Source: Siansivirga zeaxanthinifaciens CC-SAMT-1
Lineage (GTDB): Bacteria; Bacteroidota; Bacteroidia; Flavobacteriales; Flavobacteriaceae
Assembly (NCBI RefSeq): GCF_000941055.1
Contig: NZ_CP007202.1
Location: 1-64,000 of the forward strand
Reading direction: 5' to 3'
DNA length: 64,000 bases
Part shown: positions 22,258 to 32,358 of the stretch, one piece after another
How positions within the stretch are numbered: the first letter of the stretch is position 1
Layout: each line of letters begins with the position of its first letter
Notes under the pieces: model-generated
The model's database searches: none
What the model saw: only the letters and a program-made list of their open reading frames with translations
Told to the model about the DNA's origin: nothing
Made by a program: the position numbers and the translations under genes

Positions 22258-23460
22258 CTATATGGTTTCAGACAGAATTTCTAACGGATTCTCCTCAGCT
22301 AATTCTATGTCTTCTTGTTCTTTAATTTCTTCTCGTTTAGCACTCACGCTTAAAATAATTCCAATCGCTAAACAGGTCATCCAAATGGAAGTTCCACCAC
22401 TACTTATAAGCGGCAGTGTTTGCCCTGTTACCGGAAATAATTCTACTGCTACGGCCATATTTATTAATGCCTGAAATATAATTGGCAGCCCTACACCCAG
22501 AGCCAATAGCTTACCAAAGAGCGTATCTGCTTTTTGAGAAACCAATACAATTCTAAACAGCAGCCACATGTACATTCCCATAATTATAACACCACCAATT
22601 AAACCGTATTCCTCAATGATGATGGCAAAAATGAAATCGGATGACGACTGTGGTAAAAAATTCTTTTGAATACTTTTTCCAGGACCTAAACCTCCCAAAC
22701 CACCAGAAGCAATAGCTATTTTTGCTTTTTCTATTTGATAATCGGCTTCAGTAACTTCGGGATTTGAAAAATTCTCAATTCTACTCATCCAAGTATCAAC
22801 TCGGTTAGGCATAGCGTCTGGAAATGCTTTAGCTATCAACACAAACATAGCAAATGCTAAAACCCCAGAACCTATAATTACAGCCAAGTAACGAATAGGA
22901 TAGCCTCCTAAAAACACCAGCATAATAACCATTAAAAACATAATGGCCGATGTGGATAAATTCGCCGGTAATATTAATATGAGCACTAAAAATACGGGCA
23001 TCCAAAGTGGTAAAATCGAACTTTTAAAAGTGATAACTTTATCTTCTACTTTAGACATATAACGTGCGACATACACCATTAAAACAACCGATGCTAAGGT
23101 TGATGTTTGAAAAGACATACCCACAATTGGTATCTGAATCCATCTACTAGCATTCGCACCATCAATGGTAGTACCCTGTAACATGGTAATTGCCAACAAG
23201 ACCAAGGTTACAGGAATCATTATTAACGACAACCCTTTAAAATATCTGTAAGGAATTTTATGAACTCCATACATAATAGCAAATCCAAGAAAAAGGTGCA
23301 CAAAATGTTTTATAAAAAATCCAAACGTATTTCCGTTATCGCCTTTATATGCCAAATTACTTGCTGCACTGTAAACAGGTAAAAACGAAAGAATAGCCAT
23401 AAGCGCAACTATTGCCCAAATTAACCTATCGCCCTTTATGTTATTATACAGTGTTTGCAT
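22258..23460 (-). CDS. ftsW: Lipid II polymerase FtsW (SEDS family)
   Basis: FtsW is the septal glycosyltransferase of the SEDS family, working with FtsI. The 400-residue protein has about ten predicted membrane segments. It contains [20 protein letters not shown] and, further on, the conserved [20 protein letters not shown], including the PxxxxDFIF region, and the near-C-terminal [13 protein letters not shown]. The cytoplasmic tail is Glu-rich ([18 protein letters not shown]). RodA is a close relative; the dcw position argues for FtsW. A loop between membrane segments holds the catalytic aspartate in other family members. Confidence 0.95.
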   Translation of the reverse strand: MQTLYNNIKGDRLIWAIVALMAILSFLPVYSAASNLAYKGDNGNTFGFFIKHFVHLFLGFAIMYGVHKIPYRYFKGLSLIMIPVTLVLLAITMLQGTTIDGANASRWIQIPIVGMSFQTSTLASVVLMVYVARYMSKVEDKVITFKSSILPLWMPVFLVLILILPANLSTSAIMFLMVIMLVFLGGYPIRYLAVIIGSGVLAFAMFVLIAKAFPDAMPNRVDTWMSRIENFSNPEVTEADYQIEKAKIAIASGGLGGLGPGKSIQKNFLPQSSSDFIFAIIIEEYGLIGGVIIMGMYMWLLFRIVLVSQKADTLFGKLLALGVGLPIIFQALINMAVAVELFPVTGQTLPLISSGGTSIWMTCLAIGIILSVSAKREEIKEQEDIELAEENPLEILSETI

Positions 23461-23478
23461 TTTGTTTTTATCTAATTT

Positions 23479-24816
23479 TTAAAGGTTTCTTACTGCTTCT
23501 TTAAATTGACGTCCGCGATCTTCGTAGTTCTCAAACAAATCAAAACTTGCGCAAGCAGGAGACAACAAAACATTATCGCCAGCTTCGGCTATTTTATAAG
23601 CAATTTTTACTGCTTCGCTCATAAATTGTGTTTCAACAATAATATCAACCATACCACCAAAAGCATTTAAAAGCTTTTCGTTATCGACACCTAAACAAAT
23701 AATGGCTTTTACTTTTTCGTTTGCAAACGGGAATAACTCTTCGTAATTATTGCCTTTATCGACACCACCAACAATCCAAACCGTTGGAGCGCCCATACTT
23801 TCTAACGCATAATAAGTAGCATTTACATTTGTAGCTTTCGAGTCGTTTATATACTGCACTTTATTAATTTTAAGCACATGCTCTAAACGATGTTCTACCG
23901 CTTGAAAATTCTCAAGACTTTCTCTAATTGTTTGTTTTCTAATTTTAAGTAAATGCGCCACAGTAGAAGCTGCCATAGCATTTTTAACATTGTGTTTTCC
24001 TTCTAATGCGAGATCGTTTGTTGGCATAATTATTTTATTGTTATCTATTGTTATTATTATATTTTCATTTTCTAAATACGCACCATTTTCAACTTTTTTA
24101 TTTAATGAAAACGGCAATAATGTTGATTTCACGGGGTGTGATTTTAACCAGCTTACCAAAACTTCATCATCGGCATCATATATTAAATAATCGTCCTTTG
24201 TTTGATTTTCGGCAATTCTAAATTTCGAAGCGATATAGTTTTCAAATTTGTAATCGTATCGATCTAAATGATCGGGCGATATATTTAAAATCACTGCGAT
24301 ATGCGGTTTAAAATCATAAATATCATCTAACTGAAAACTGCTAATTTCTAAAACATAATTTTCGTAATCATGTTCTAAAATTTGCTTCGCGAAACTGTCG
24401 CCAATATTCCCAGACAAGCCCACATGTAACGCTTGTTTTAAAATATGATGCGTTAATGTTGCTGTGGTTGTTTTACCATTGCTTCCTGTAATTCCCACAA
24501 TGGTAGCTTCTGTAAACTGAGAAGCAAATTCAATTTCTGAAACCACAGGAATTCCCATAGTACGAATTTGTTTTACCAAAGGCGCCTTATCTGGAATGCC
24601 TGGACTTTTCATGATGATATCTGCATTTAAGATTTTAGCCTCAGTATGCGTTTCATCTTCCCATTCAATCTTATTATGTATAAGAACTTCTTTATATTTA
24701 TCTTTAATTTTTCCCTTATCGGAAACAAAAACCTGAAACCCTACTTCCTTTCCTAAAAGCGCTGTACCAACACCACTTTCTCCACCTCCTAATATGACTA
24801 ATCGCTGCTTTGTCAT
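23479..24816 (-). CDS. murD: UDP-MurNAc-L-Ala--D-glutamate ligase MurD
   Basis: MurD adds D-glutamate to UDP-MurNAc-L-Ala in the cytoplasm. The 445-residue protein has the N-terminal GGGESGVGTALLGKEVG motif, the ATP loop GITGSNGKTTTATLT (about 108-122), NISPDHLDRYDY in the central domain and YINDSKATNVNATYYALESM at the start of the C-terminal domain. All Mur-ligase landmarks are present and the length is normal. The gap to ftsW is 18 bases and to mraY 12 bases. Confidence 0.97.
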   Translation of the reverse strand: MTKQRLVILGGGESGVGTALLGKEVGFQVFVSDKGKIKDKYKEVLIHNKIEWEDETHTEAKILNADIIMKSPGIPDKAPLVKQIRTMGIPVVSEIEFASQFTEATIVGITGSNGKTTTATLTHHILKQALHVGLSGNIGDSFAKQILEHDYENYVLEISSFQLDDIYDFKPHIAVILNISPDHLDRYDYKFENYIASKFRIAENQTKDDYLIYDADDEVLVSWLKSHPVKSTLLPFSLNKKVENGAYLENENIIITIDNNKIIMPTNDLALEGKHNVKNAMAASTVAHLLKIRKQTIRESLENFQAVEHRLEHVLKINKVQYINDSKATNVNATYYALESMGAPTVWIVGGVDKGNNYEELFPFANEKVKAIICLGVDNEKLLNAFGGMVDIIVETQFMSEAVKIAYKIAEAGDNVLLSPACASFDLFENYEDRGRQFKEAVRNL

Positions 24817-24828
24817 GTTATTTTTTCC

Positions 24829-26070
24829 CTATCGGATTTTCAAGGTTACTATAGAAACTATCGCTAACAAGATGCCTATAATCCAGAAGCGTGTCACTAT
24901 TTTACTTTCGTGATATCCCGATTTTTGATAATGATGATGCAATGGTGACATCTTAAAAATGCGTCGCCCTTCACCGTATTTTTTCTTGGTATATTTAAAC
25001 CAACTTACTTGTAATACTACCGATAAATTTTCGGCTAAAAAGATGCCACACAACACTGGAATTAACCATTCTTTCCTTACTGCAATAGCGATTACAGCTA
25101 TTATTCCACCAATAGTTAAACTTCCTGTATCGCCCATAAATACTTGTGCCGGATAGGTATTGTACCAAAGAAATCCAACCAACGCCCCAACAAAAGCAGC
25201 GATATATATGGTTATCTCCTCGACTCTGGGTATATACATGATATTTAAGTATTCTGAAAACACGATATTACCAGAAATCCAGGCAAAAATCCCTAAGGTT
25301 AAAACGATAATGGCTGATGTTCCTGCCGCCAAACCATCGATACCATCGGTTAAATTAGCACCATTAGAAACTGCGGTAATTATGAATATGCTTACTATAA
25401 TAAATACTATCCAAGCATATTTTTGAAAGTCAGGATTAATCCATGTAATTAAATCGGCATAATCAAATTCGTTTCCTTTAACAAACGGAATGGTTGTTTT
25501 TGTTGATTTCGCTTCTTCTTTAAACATTTTGGTTGGAGACACATTGGCATTTTCGGCAAGTAATTCCTGCTGCACCTCAATAGGTAACTTTTCTTTGATA
25601 GTTACATTTTGATTAAAATACAGGGTTGCTCCAACGATAATTCCCAAACCTACTTGCCCGAGTACTTTAAAACGTCCTTTTAATCCCTCTTTATCTTTTT
25701 TGAATTTTTTTATATAATCATCTATAAAGCCAATAATCCCCATCCAAATGGTTGTTATTACAAGAAGAATGATATAGACATTATCTAATTTAGCTAGTAA
25801 AAACACAGGAATTAAGGTTGCCAGAATGATAATAATTCCACCCATAGTTGGAGTACCTGCTTTTTCACTCTGTCCTGCAAGACCTAAATCTCGAATAGTT
25901 TCACCTACTTGTTGTTTTTGTAAAAAACGAATAATTCGTTTTCCGTAAATAGTAGAAATTAACAACGACAAAATCATGGCCAGTGCAGCTCTAAAGGTTA
26001 AAAACCCAAAAAGAGAAGCTCCAGGAAATTGGAATTGTTTTTCTAAATATTCAAATAGGTAATACAGCAT
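24829..26070 (-). CDS. mraY: Phospho-MurNAc-pentapeptide transferase MraY
   Basis: MraY moves phospho-MurNAc-pentapeptide to undecaprenyl phosphate, making lipid I at the membrane. The 413-residue protein has about ten membrane segments and the signatures [22 protein letters not shown] (aspartates of the active site), [12 protein letters not shown] and [19 protein letters not shown]. It is about 50 residues longer than E. coli MraY because of an extra loop (about 165-205, [20 protein letters not shown]), which is a common feature of Bacteroidota MraY. Transcribed between murE and murD. Confidence 0.97.
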   Translation of the reverse strand: MLYYLFEYLEKQFQFPGASLFGFLTFRAALAMILSLLISTIYGKRIIRFLQKQQVGETIRDLGLAGQSEKAGTPTMGGIIIILATLIPVFLLAKLDNVYIILLVITTIWMGIIGFIDDYIKKFKKDKEGLKGRFKVLGQVGLGIIVGATLYFNQNVTIKEKLPIEVQQELLAENANVSPTKMFKEEAKSTKTTIPFVKGNEFDYADLITWINPDFQKYAWIVFIIVSIFIITAVSNGANLTDGIDGLAAGTSAIIVLTLGIFAWISGNIVFSEYLNIMYIPRVEEITIYIAAFVGALVGFLWYNTYPAQVFMGDTGSLTIGGIIAVIAIAVRKEWLIPVLCGIFLAENLSVVLQVSWFKYTKKKYGEGRRIFKMSPLHHHYQKSGYHESKIVTRFWIIGILLAIVSIVTLKIR

Positions 26071-26090
26071 CTTTTAGTTGTTGAAATTTG

Positions 26091-27554
26091 TTACTTTTCT
26101 AATTGTTTTAAATAATCACTTACAATTTTAAAATCATCAAAATCAAAGCGTTTTCCTCTAATTTCCTGATAGGTTTCATGCCCCTTACCAGCAATTAAAA
26201 TAATATCGTTTGGTTGCGACATCTGACAGGCTGTTTTAATAGCTTGGGCTCTATCGACAATAGTTAATGTTTTTTTGAAATTTTGAGGCTCTACACCTTT
26301 TTCAACTTCACTTAAAATAACCTCGGGTTCTTCACTTCGTGGATTATCACTTGTAAAAATTACTTTGGTGCTTAAAGCAGAAGCTATGTGACCCATTTTA
26401 GGGCGTTTTGTTTTATCGCGGTCGCCACCACAGCCTACTACTGTAATTAAGGATTCGTTTTTGGTGCGAATACTATTTATGGTTTCTAACACATTTTTAA
26501 GTGCATCAGGTGTATGTGCATAATCAACAATAGCAGTGATTTTCTTGTTAGAGATTAAATACTGAAAACGCCCGCTTACACTTTCTAAATCGCTAATTAA
26601 TCGTAAAACCTCTTCTTTTTCTAAGCCTAATAATTCTGCTGTAGCATAAATGGCTAAAACATTATAAGCATTGAAATTGCCAATTAATCTGGTCCAAACT
26701 TCAGCTTCATTAATCTTCAACAACAAACCGCCAAATTGATTTTCAAGAATTTGCGCATTATAATCGGCATAGGTTTTTAATGCGTAGGTTAGTTTTTTAG
26801 CTTTAGAATTCTGAAGCATAACCAAACCATTTTTATCATCGGCATTTACAAGTGCAAAAGCCTTATCAGATAAATTATCGAAAAACGACTTTTTAACATC
26901 TCGATATTCGGCAAAGGTTTTGTGGTAATCTAAGTGGTCATGCGATAAATTTGTAAACACGCCGCCTTCAAACTTTAAACCTGTGGTTCTGTGCTGATGA
27001 ATGCCATGCGAACTCACCTCCATAAAACAGAACTCAACACCCGCATGATTCATTTCATTTAAATAGCGGTTGATGGTTAAGGAATCTGGTGTGGTATGAG
27101 TCGCTTTATACTCTTTATCATCAACCATGATTTTTACAGTAGATAACAACCCTACTTTAAATCCAGCTTTTTTAAATAATTGATACAACAAACTAGTAAC
27201 AGTTGTTTTACCATTGGTTCCTGTAACACCTACTAACTTTAAATTTTCAGAAGGATTTTCATAAAAATTAGAAGCCATGTAAGCTAAAGCTTTATTAGAA
27301 TTATCTACCACAACATAGGTAATACCATCGTGTAAAACTTCAGGTAATTTTTCACATATAACAGCAACAGCGCCTTGTTTAATAGCCACATCAATATACG
27401 AATGCCCATCAGACAACGTGCCTTTAATAGCTACAAAAGCATGACCATTAGCTACGTTTCGAGAGTCGAAATCGATCGCAGAGATTTCTACATTCGTATT
27501 TCCCGTAACCTCGACAATAGCCACCTTGTACAATATGTCTTTTAATAAACTCAT
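26091..27554 (-). CDS. murE: UDP-MurNAc-tripeptide synthetase MurE (meso-DAP type)
   Basis: MurE adds the third residue of the peptidoglycan stem peptide. The 487 residues contain the ATP loop VTGTNGKTTVTSLLYQ at about 110-125, TNLSHDHLDYHKTF in the central domain, and in the C-terminal domain TSDNPRSEEP. The DNPR motif indicates that meso-diaminopimelate is the added residue. Its ATG overlaps the ftsI stop as ATGA, so translation is probably coupled. Confidence 0.97.
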   Translation of the reverse strand: MSLLKDILYKVAIVEVTGNTNVEISAIDFDSRNVANGHAFVAIKGTLSDGHSYIDVAIKQGAVAVICEKLPEVLHDGITYVVVDNSNKALAYMASNFYENPSENLKLVGVTGTNGKTTVTSLLYQLFKKAGFKVGLLSTVKIMVDDKEYKATHTTPDSLTINRYLNEMNHAGVEFCFMEVSSHGIHQHRTTGLKFEGGVFTNLSHDHLDYHKTFAEYRDVKKSFFDNLSDKAFALVNADDKNGLVMLQNSKAKKLTYALKTYADYNAQILENQFGGLLLKINEAEVWTRLIGNFNAYNVLAIYATAELLGLEKEEVLRLISDLESVSGRFQYLISNKKITAIVDYAHTPDALKNVLETINSIRTKNESLITVVGCGGDRDKTKRPKMGHIASALSTKVIFTSDNPRSEEPEVILSEVEKGVEPQNFKKTLTIVDRAQAIKTACQMSQPNDIILIAGKGHETYQEIRGKRFDFDDFKIVSDYLKQLEK

Positions 27555-29566
27555 GAAGCTGTTAAAACAATTACTTGGTTATTTTGCAATTTTATATTTT
27601 GTTCGATGGATTGCTTTTTTACAACCCCGTTTCCTTCTAATTTTACTTTAATTTTAACCTGCATATTCTCTAGTAAAGCCAGAGCATCCATTGCTGGTAA
27701 GCCCACTACATTAGGCATAATGGTTTTATAGGTTTGCGCTGCTTTGTAAAAGCCTTCAAATTCTTTTTGAACAGATGCTTGTTTTACCTCTAAGCTTTCA
27801 ACTTCATCAACTATTGGGGTGTCTGTAAATATTTTTTGAGCAATTTTTTTAAACACAGGACCAGATACATCTGCACCGTAATAACCTACACTTTTATCTG
27901 GCTCATGAATTACCACAATACAGGAATACTTAGGGTTTTCGGCCGGAAAATAGCCAGCAAACGACGATATATAATTTAATTTTTCTTTGTTGCTATAATC
28001 TTTCTGGCAGGTTCCTGTTTTTCCAGCCATTGAAAAATTTTCTGAATACAAACGATGCCCTGTTCCAAATTTCTGTTCTACAACATTTTTAAGTAGTTGC
28101 TTAACTTTTACAACCGTTTCTTTAGAACAAATGCGCTCGTCTATAACCTCTTTTTCGAAAGGCTCAATAACGGCATCAAACTCTTTAACCTCCTTTAAAA
28201 AACGAGGTCTTACCATTTGTCCGTCGTTAGCAATAGCATTGTAAAAAGTTAATGTTTGTAAGGGTGTAAAAGACACACCATAGCCATAGGCCATCCATTG
28301 CAAAGCAATGCCACTCCAACGTCCATTTTTAATTCTTGGATCTGGAATAATTGGTTTGGGTTCGCCTATAATTGGCAAGCCTAAATCTTTATGCAGATTA
28401 AAATCGTAAAGTCTGTCGATAAATTTACTTGGGTTTTTACCATAAGCTTTATCGATAGCTTTTACAATTCCGGTATTTGATGACACCTCAAAAGCTTTGG
28501 CTAAAGTTATTTTACCATAGCCACCATGATGTGAATCTCTAACCGATTTTCCGTAGAATTTAACAACCCCATTTTCGGTATCTACAATATCAGTTGTATC
28601 GATTACCTTGTCTTCAAGACCAGCTGTAAGCGCCATTAATTTAAAAGTAGATCCCGATTCGTGAGATTCGCCTACAGCATAATTTAAACGTTCGTAATAG
28701 TAACCGTCACTATTTCTTCCTAAATTAGAAATGGCACGAATTTCACCCGTTTTGGTTTCCATCACCACCACACAACCATGATCGGCTTTATACTTTTCTA
28801 ACTGCTCCAGAAGTGCGTGATGTGCAATATCTTGAATATTAACATCTATGGTTGTATATACATCGTAACCATCTTTAGGTTCAATTTCATTGGCATCACT
28901 TAAAGGTTTCCATTGCCCTTTACCAATAAGTTGTTTTTTACGTTGCCCATCGGTTCCCCGTAAATATTTAATTCCAAAAGCACCATCAATACCCGCTCTG
29001 GTTACATTTCCTTTTTCGTCGATACGCTCATAACCAATAGAACGCTGTGCAATGCCTCCCATAGGATGCTCTCGTTTGGTTGTCTGTTCTACAATTAAAC
29101 CACCTTTATAGGCTCCTAATTCTAGTAAAGGGAAATTTCTAAAACGGATATATTGCGAATAGCCAATATTTCTAGCGAGCAAATAATATCTGTTTTTATT
29201 TGCTCTGGCCTTTCTTAATTCTTTTTGATAATAGCTTGAAGACCCATTTTTAAATTTAGCAAGCGAATCGCAAAGCGGAATTAAATATTTTTCGAAGTTT
29301 TTTGTTGAAGGCGCAAAAGCATCAATTCTAATATCGTACTTAGGAACAGAAGTAGCTAACAAATTACCATGTACAGAATACACATTACCACGATTAGCAG
29401 GAATAACTACGTTTTTAACAACGCGCTCGCTAGCCATGGCTTTATATTTTTCGCCTTGCAAAAACTGAATACTAAACAACTTGAAAACTACAGCAAGACC
29501 GAAGATGAACATACATCCTGCTATAAAATACAATCGGTTTAATATGTTTTTCTCACTTACTGCCAA
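27551..29566 (-). CDS. ftsI: Septal transpeptidase FtsI/PBP3 with PASTA domain
   Basis: This class B penicillin-binding protein cross-links septal peptidoglycan in the periplasm. The 671-residue protein has one N-terminal membrane segment (about 11-33), a PBP dimer domain and the transpeptidase motifs SxxK (SGSTFK, Ser306), SSN (VSSNTGIVKA) and KTGT (MAGKTGTCQ). A C-terminal PASTA domain (about 604-671, starting TIMPNVVGLPAMDALALLEN) is present, as in other Bacteroidota division PBPs and unlike E. coli FtsI. It follows ftsL by 9 bases and overlaps murE. Confidence 0.96.
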   Translation of the reverse strand: MAVSEKNILNRLYFIAGCMFIFGLAVVFKLFSIQFLQGEKYKAMASERVVKNVVIPANRGNVYSVHGNLLATSVPKYDIRIDAFAPSTKNFEKYLIPLCDSLAKFKNGSSSYYQKELRKARANKNRYYLLARNIGYSQYIRFRNFPLLELGAYKGGLIVEQTTKREHPMGGIAQRSIGYERIDEKGNVTRAGIDGAFGIKYLRGTDGQRKKQLIGKGQWKPLSDANEIEPKDGYDVYTTIDVNIQDIAHHALLEQLEKYKADHGCVVVMETKTGEIRAISNLGRNSDGYYYERLNYAVGESHESGSTFKLMALTAGLEDKVIDTTDIVDTENGVVKFYGKSVRDSHHGGYGKITLAKAFEVSSNTGIVKAIDKAYGKNPSKFIDRLYDFNLHKDLGLPIIGEPKPIIPDPRIKNGRWSGIALQWMAYGYGVSFTPLQTLTFYNAIANDGQMVRPRFLKEVKEFDAVIEPFEKEVIDERICSKETVVKVKQLLKNVVEQKFGTGHRLYSENFSMAGKTGTCQKDYSNKEKLNYISSFAGYFPAENPKYSCIVVIHEPDKSVGYYGADVSGPVFKKIAQKIFTDTPIVDEVESLEVKQASVQKEFEGFYKAAQTYKTIMPNVVGLPAMDALALLENMQVKIKVKLEGNGVVKKQSIEQNIKLQNNQVIVLTAS

Positions 29567-29575
29567 AACCTAATT

Positions 29576-29893
29576 TCAATTTTGAGATTTAACTTTTATC
29601 TTTTTTGGTGGAATTGCAGAAGGCGCAATGCCTTTTTCTTCCATAATTTTTACAACACCCGATTCCATTTTCAGTTTCATCAATCTGGAGCGACCATCTA
29701 TAAAAGCCGAACGCATTTCACTTACTTCATTTTTTAATCGAGCAATTTGATATACTTTTTTATCGGCGCTGTGCGAACTTGCAATCATAATTAGCGCCAA
29801 AACCGAAATAAAAATGATAAACCTCCAATTCTTAAACGAATCGTCGCTTACCAAAAAAGCCCCTCTTAATATTTTATAGATTCCTTTTTTCAT
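29576..29893 (-). CDS. ftsL: FtsL-like division protein
   Basis: The 105-residue protein has a short cytoplasmic N-terminus, one membrane segment (about 24-42, WRFIIFISVLALIMIASSHS) and a periplasmic part with heptad-like residues (KVYQIARLKNEVSEMRSAFI, then DGRSRLMKLKMESGVVKIME). This bitopic coiled-coil layout and its position between rsmH and ftsI fit FtsL, which bridges FtsQ and FtsI. The sequence is poorly conserved, so the name rests mainly on position and topology. Its ATG directly follows the rsmH stop. Confidence 0.85.
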   Translation of the reverse strand: MKKGIYKILRGAFLVSDDSFKNWRFIIFISVLALIMIASSHSADKKVYQIARLKNEVSEMRSAFIDGRSRLMKLKMESGVVKIMEEKGIAPSAIPPKKIKVKSQN

Positions 29894-30790
29894 TTACAGT
29901 TTTTCTGCAATGCGCAACTTGGCACTTCTTGCTCGACTATTACTATTAATTTCTTCTTTACTAGGCACAATTAAACCACCTACTTTCTTAAAAGGCACCT
30001 CGAAATTTCCATACATATCTCTAACGGGTTCACCTTCAAACAAACCATTTCTAATAAATCGTTTCACCAACCTATCTTCTAAAGAATGGTACGATATCAT
30101 ACTTAATCGTCCACCTGGCTTTAATACTTCTTGAGACTGAAGCAACAATTCCTTTAATGCTTCTATTTCCTGATTCACCTCTATACGGATTGCCTGATAT
30201 ATTTGAGCCAACACTTTATTTTCGTGGCGAGGTGGTAAAAACTTTTTCAAAACCGCCTTTAGTTGTTCGCTTGTAACTATAGGTGCTGCTGTTCTACTTT
30301 CAACTATTAAACGTGCCATTGCTGGTGCTGCTCTAAGCTCGCCATACTGCAACAACACATCTTTTATTTGCTCTTCTGAATATTCATTCACTACCTGATA
30401 AGCAGATAAGGTGTTGTTTTGATTCATTCGCATATCTAAATCTGCCTCAAAACGTGTTGAAAACCCGCGCTCTGCCACATCAAATTGATGCGATGACACG
30501 CCGAAATCTGCTAAAATACCATCAACCTGTTTAACACCATGAAATCTCAAAAAGCGTTTTATATACCTGAAATTTTCATTAATTAGCGTAAATCTAGAAT
30601 CATCTAAAGCATTCTCTAAAGCATCTAAATCTTGATCGAATGAAAACAATTTACCTTTATCACCAAGTCGTTTTAAAACCTCTCTACTATGACCACCACC
30701 ACCAAAAGTTACATCCACATAAACACCATCTGGGTTAATATTTAACCCATCTACCGTTTCTTTTAATAATACCGGATTATGATATTCCAT
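29894..30790 (-). CDS. rsmH: 16S rRNA (cytosine1402-N4)-methyltransferase RsmH
   Basis: RsmH (MraW) methylates N4 of C1402 in 16S rRNA with S-adenosylmethionine. The protein is 298 residues from the ATG at 30790 (MEYHNPVLLKETVDGL). I prefer this start to the upstream MMMI start at 30802 because the family begins with HxPVLL just after the initiator. It has the SAM-binding YVDVTFGGGGHSREVLKRL, LADFGVSSHQFD and ISYHSLEDRLVKRF. It overlaps the mraZ end by 14 bases. Confidence 0.96.
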   Translation of the reverse strand: MEYHNPVLLKETVDGLNINPDGVYVDVTFGGGGHSREVLKRLGDKGKLFSFDQDLDALENALDDSRFTLINENFRYIKRFLRFHGVKQVDGILADFGVSSHQFDVAERGFSTRFEADLDMRMNQNNTLSAYQVVNEYSEEQIKDVLLQYGELRAAPAMARLIVESRTAAPIVTSEQLKAVLKKFLPPRHENKVLAQIYQAIRIEVNQEIEALKELLLQSQEVLKPGGRLSMISYHSLEDRLVKRFIRNGLFEGEPVRDMYGNFEVPFKKVGGLIVPSKEEINSNSRARSAKLRIAEKL

Positions 30791-31247
30791 GATCATCATC
30801 ATCTTGTCCCATAACTTCCTCTGCTAAATCAGCAAAATCTAAAGCAGCATCGTCTATAGCTTGTTCGTACAATTCTTTATCCCATATTTCAATAATATTT
30901 ATAGCCGAAGCCACAACAATATCTTTTGAAATATTAGCAAAAACCGTTAAATCTTTAGGAATCAATAAGCGCCCATTCACATCGACCTCAACAATTTTCA
31001 CACCTGCGGTAAAACGACGAATGAAATCGTTGTTCTTTTTATTGAATCGGTTTAGCTTATTCATTTTCTGCATAAGCACCTGCCACTGACTCATTGGATA
31101 CAACTCCAGACATTTTTGAAAAACAGAACGACGCAACACGAAGCCCTCCTCCAAAATGGGAGCCAACTGTTTTTTTAACGGCGCAGGCATCATTAATCTG
31201 CCTTTAACGTCAACCTTACAATCGTATGTTCCTGTTAATAAGTCCAA
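30777..31247 (-). CDS. mraZ: Transcriptional regulator MraZ
   Basis: MraZ is a DNA-binding repressor of its own dcw operon. The 156-residue protein has the expected two AbrB-like SpoVT domains: GTYDCKVDVKGRLMMPAPLK (about 5-24) and AGVKIVEVDVNGRLLIPKDL (about 81-100). The motif spacing and length are normal. It is the first gene of the operon. A regularly spaced array of boxes resembling known MraZ sites lies about 50 bases upstream, so self-regulation is likely. The C-terminal tail ends with an acidic stretch (MGQDDDDHGIS) overlapping rsmH. Confidence 0.96.
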   Translation of the reverse strand: MDLLTGTYDCKVDVKGRLMMPAPLKKQLAPILEEGFVLRRSVFQKCLELYPMSQWQVLMQKMNKLNRFNKKNNDFIRRFTAGVKIVEVDVNGRLLIPKDLTVFANISKDIVVASAINIIEIWDKELYEQAIDDAALDFADLAEEVMGQDDDDHGIS

Positions 31248-31279
31248 TGCGTTTTCCTAAACTTTTATCGTTTGATTTT

Positions 31280-31365
31280 CAAATATATTGAAAAATTTAC
31301 CACTTTATACCACTTTCTACCACTTTGTTAATAATTTTTCGATAAAACCTACCACTTAACCCACC
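31280..31365 (-). promoter_or_regulatory. mraZ promoter with MraZ-box array
   Basis: On the minus strand three copies of AAAGTGG-N3 follow one another with an exact 10-base period (GTGG cores at 31320-31323, 31310-31313 and 31300-31303), and two further GTGG cores lie upstream near 31352 and 31361. A TATATTTG -7 box is at 31280-31287, so the boxes cover the region where the -33 element should be. Known MraZ proteins bind short direct repeats of this type with roughly 10-base spacing. Repression by steric block is the likely mode. Confidence 0.75.
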
Positions 31366-31541
31366 AAACCTTTACAAAGAGCCCATACATTCTCGTATTC
31401 AACCCTTTAGACATAATCATTTAATAACACCTGAATTGTTAATATCTTTAAAAAGAAGAATTAATTTTGCCGATTAATTAAAATCGCTATAATTATGAAT
31501 GAAATAACTATATTTGTTTTTAAAGTAACGACAACTGATTA

Positions 31542-32306
31542 ATGACGCATCGTTTAAAAAAAGAGAAAAACTACAGCTATATTGAGGCTGGTGAAGGCAC
31601 TCCAATAATTGTACTACATGGCTTAATGGGAGGATTAAGCAATTTTGATTCTGTTACCAAGTACTTTAGCGCTAAGGGCTATAAAGTGGTCATACCAGAA
31701 CTCCCTATTTACACCATGTCCCTGCTTAAAACTAATGTAAAAAGCTTTGCAAAATACTTACACGATTTTATAGCTTTTAAAGGCTATGATGAAGTTATTT
31801 TATTGGGTAATTCACTTGGCGGACACATAGGTTTATATCATACAAAACTATATCCAGAAAAGGTTAAAGCCTTAGTAATTACGGGAAGCTCGGGACTTTA
31901 TGAAAGCGCCATGGGCGGTGGTTACACAAAAAGAAGTGACTACGAGGTTATAAAAAAGAAAGCTCAGGATGTGTTTTACGATCCTGCCGTTGCTACTAAA
32001 GAAATTGTTGATGAAGTTTACGAAACTGTAAACGACAGAAATAAATTAATAAAAACTTTGGCTATCGCGAAAAGTGCTATAAGGCATAATATGGCTAAAG
32101 ATTTACCTGTGATGAATGTTCCAACATGCATTATCTGGGGAAAAAACGATACGGTTACACCACCTGAAGTGGCCATAGAATTTAACGATCTTTTACCTGA
32201 CTCTGAATTGTTCTGGATTGATAAATGCGGCCATGCTGCCATGATGGAACACCCTGAAGAATTTAATGAAATTTTAGACAAGTGGTTAGAAACAAGAAAC
32301 TTATAG
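31542..32306 (+). CDS. Alpha/beta hydrolase
   Basis: The 254-residue protein has the alpha/beta-hydrolase layout: VLHGLMGGLSNF (oxyanion hole), the nucleophile elbow LLGNSLGGHIGLYHTKLYPE (Ser of GNSLGG), the acid in IIWGKNDTVTPPEVAIEF and the base in DKCGHAAMMEHPEEF. The catalytic triad thus looks complete. There is no signal peptide, so it should be cytoplasmic. The substrate is unknown. It is divergent from mraZ, and the GTPase gene yihA follows with a 52-base gap. A TATATTTG box lies about 30 bases upstream and may be its promoter. Confidence 0.85.
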   Translation: MTHRLKKEKNYSYIEAGEGTPIIVLHGLMGGLSNFDSVTKYFSAKGYKVVIPELPIYTMSLLKTNVKSFAKYLHDFIAFKGYDEVILLGNSLGGHIGLYHTKLYPEKVKALVITGSSGLYESAMGGGYTKRSDYEVIKKKAQDVFYDPAVATKEIVDEVYETVNDRNKLIKTLAIAKSAIRHNMAKDLPVMNVPTCIIWGKNDTVTPPEVAIEFNDLLPDSELFWIDKCGHAAMMEHPEEFNEILDKWLETRNL

Positions 32307-32358
32307 TCTAAAACAACTATTTAAAAAGCACGTAGTGCCCAAATAAATTTACAATCTA

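Noticed and set aside
30777-30802. Upstream rsmH start at 30802 (MMMIMEYH)
   Set aside because: The family begins with HxPVLL right after the initiator, so the ATG at 30790 is preferred; the extra residues derive from the GAT repeats of the mraZ end.
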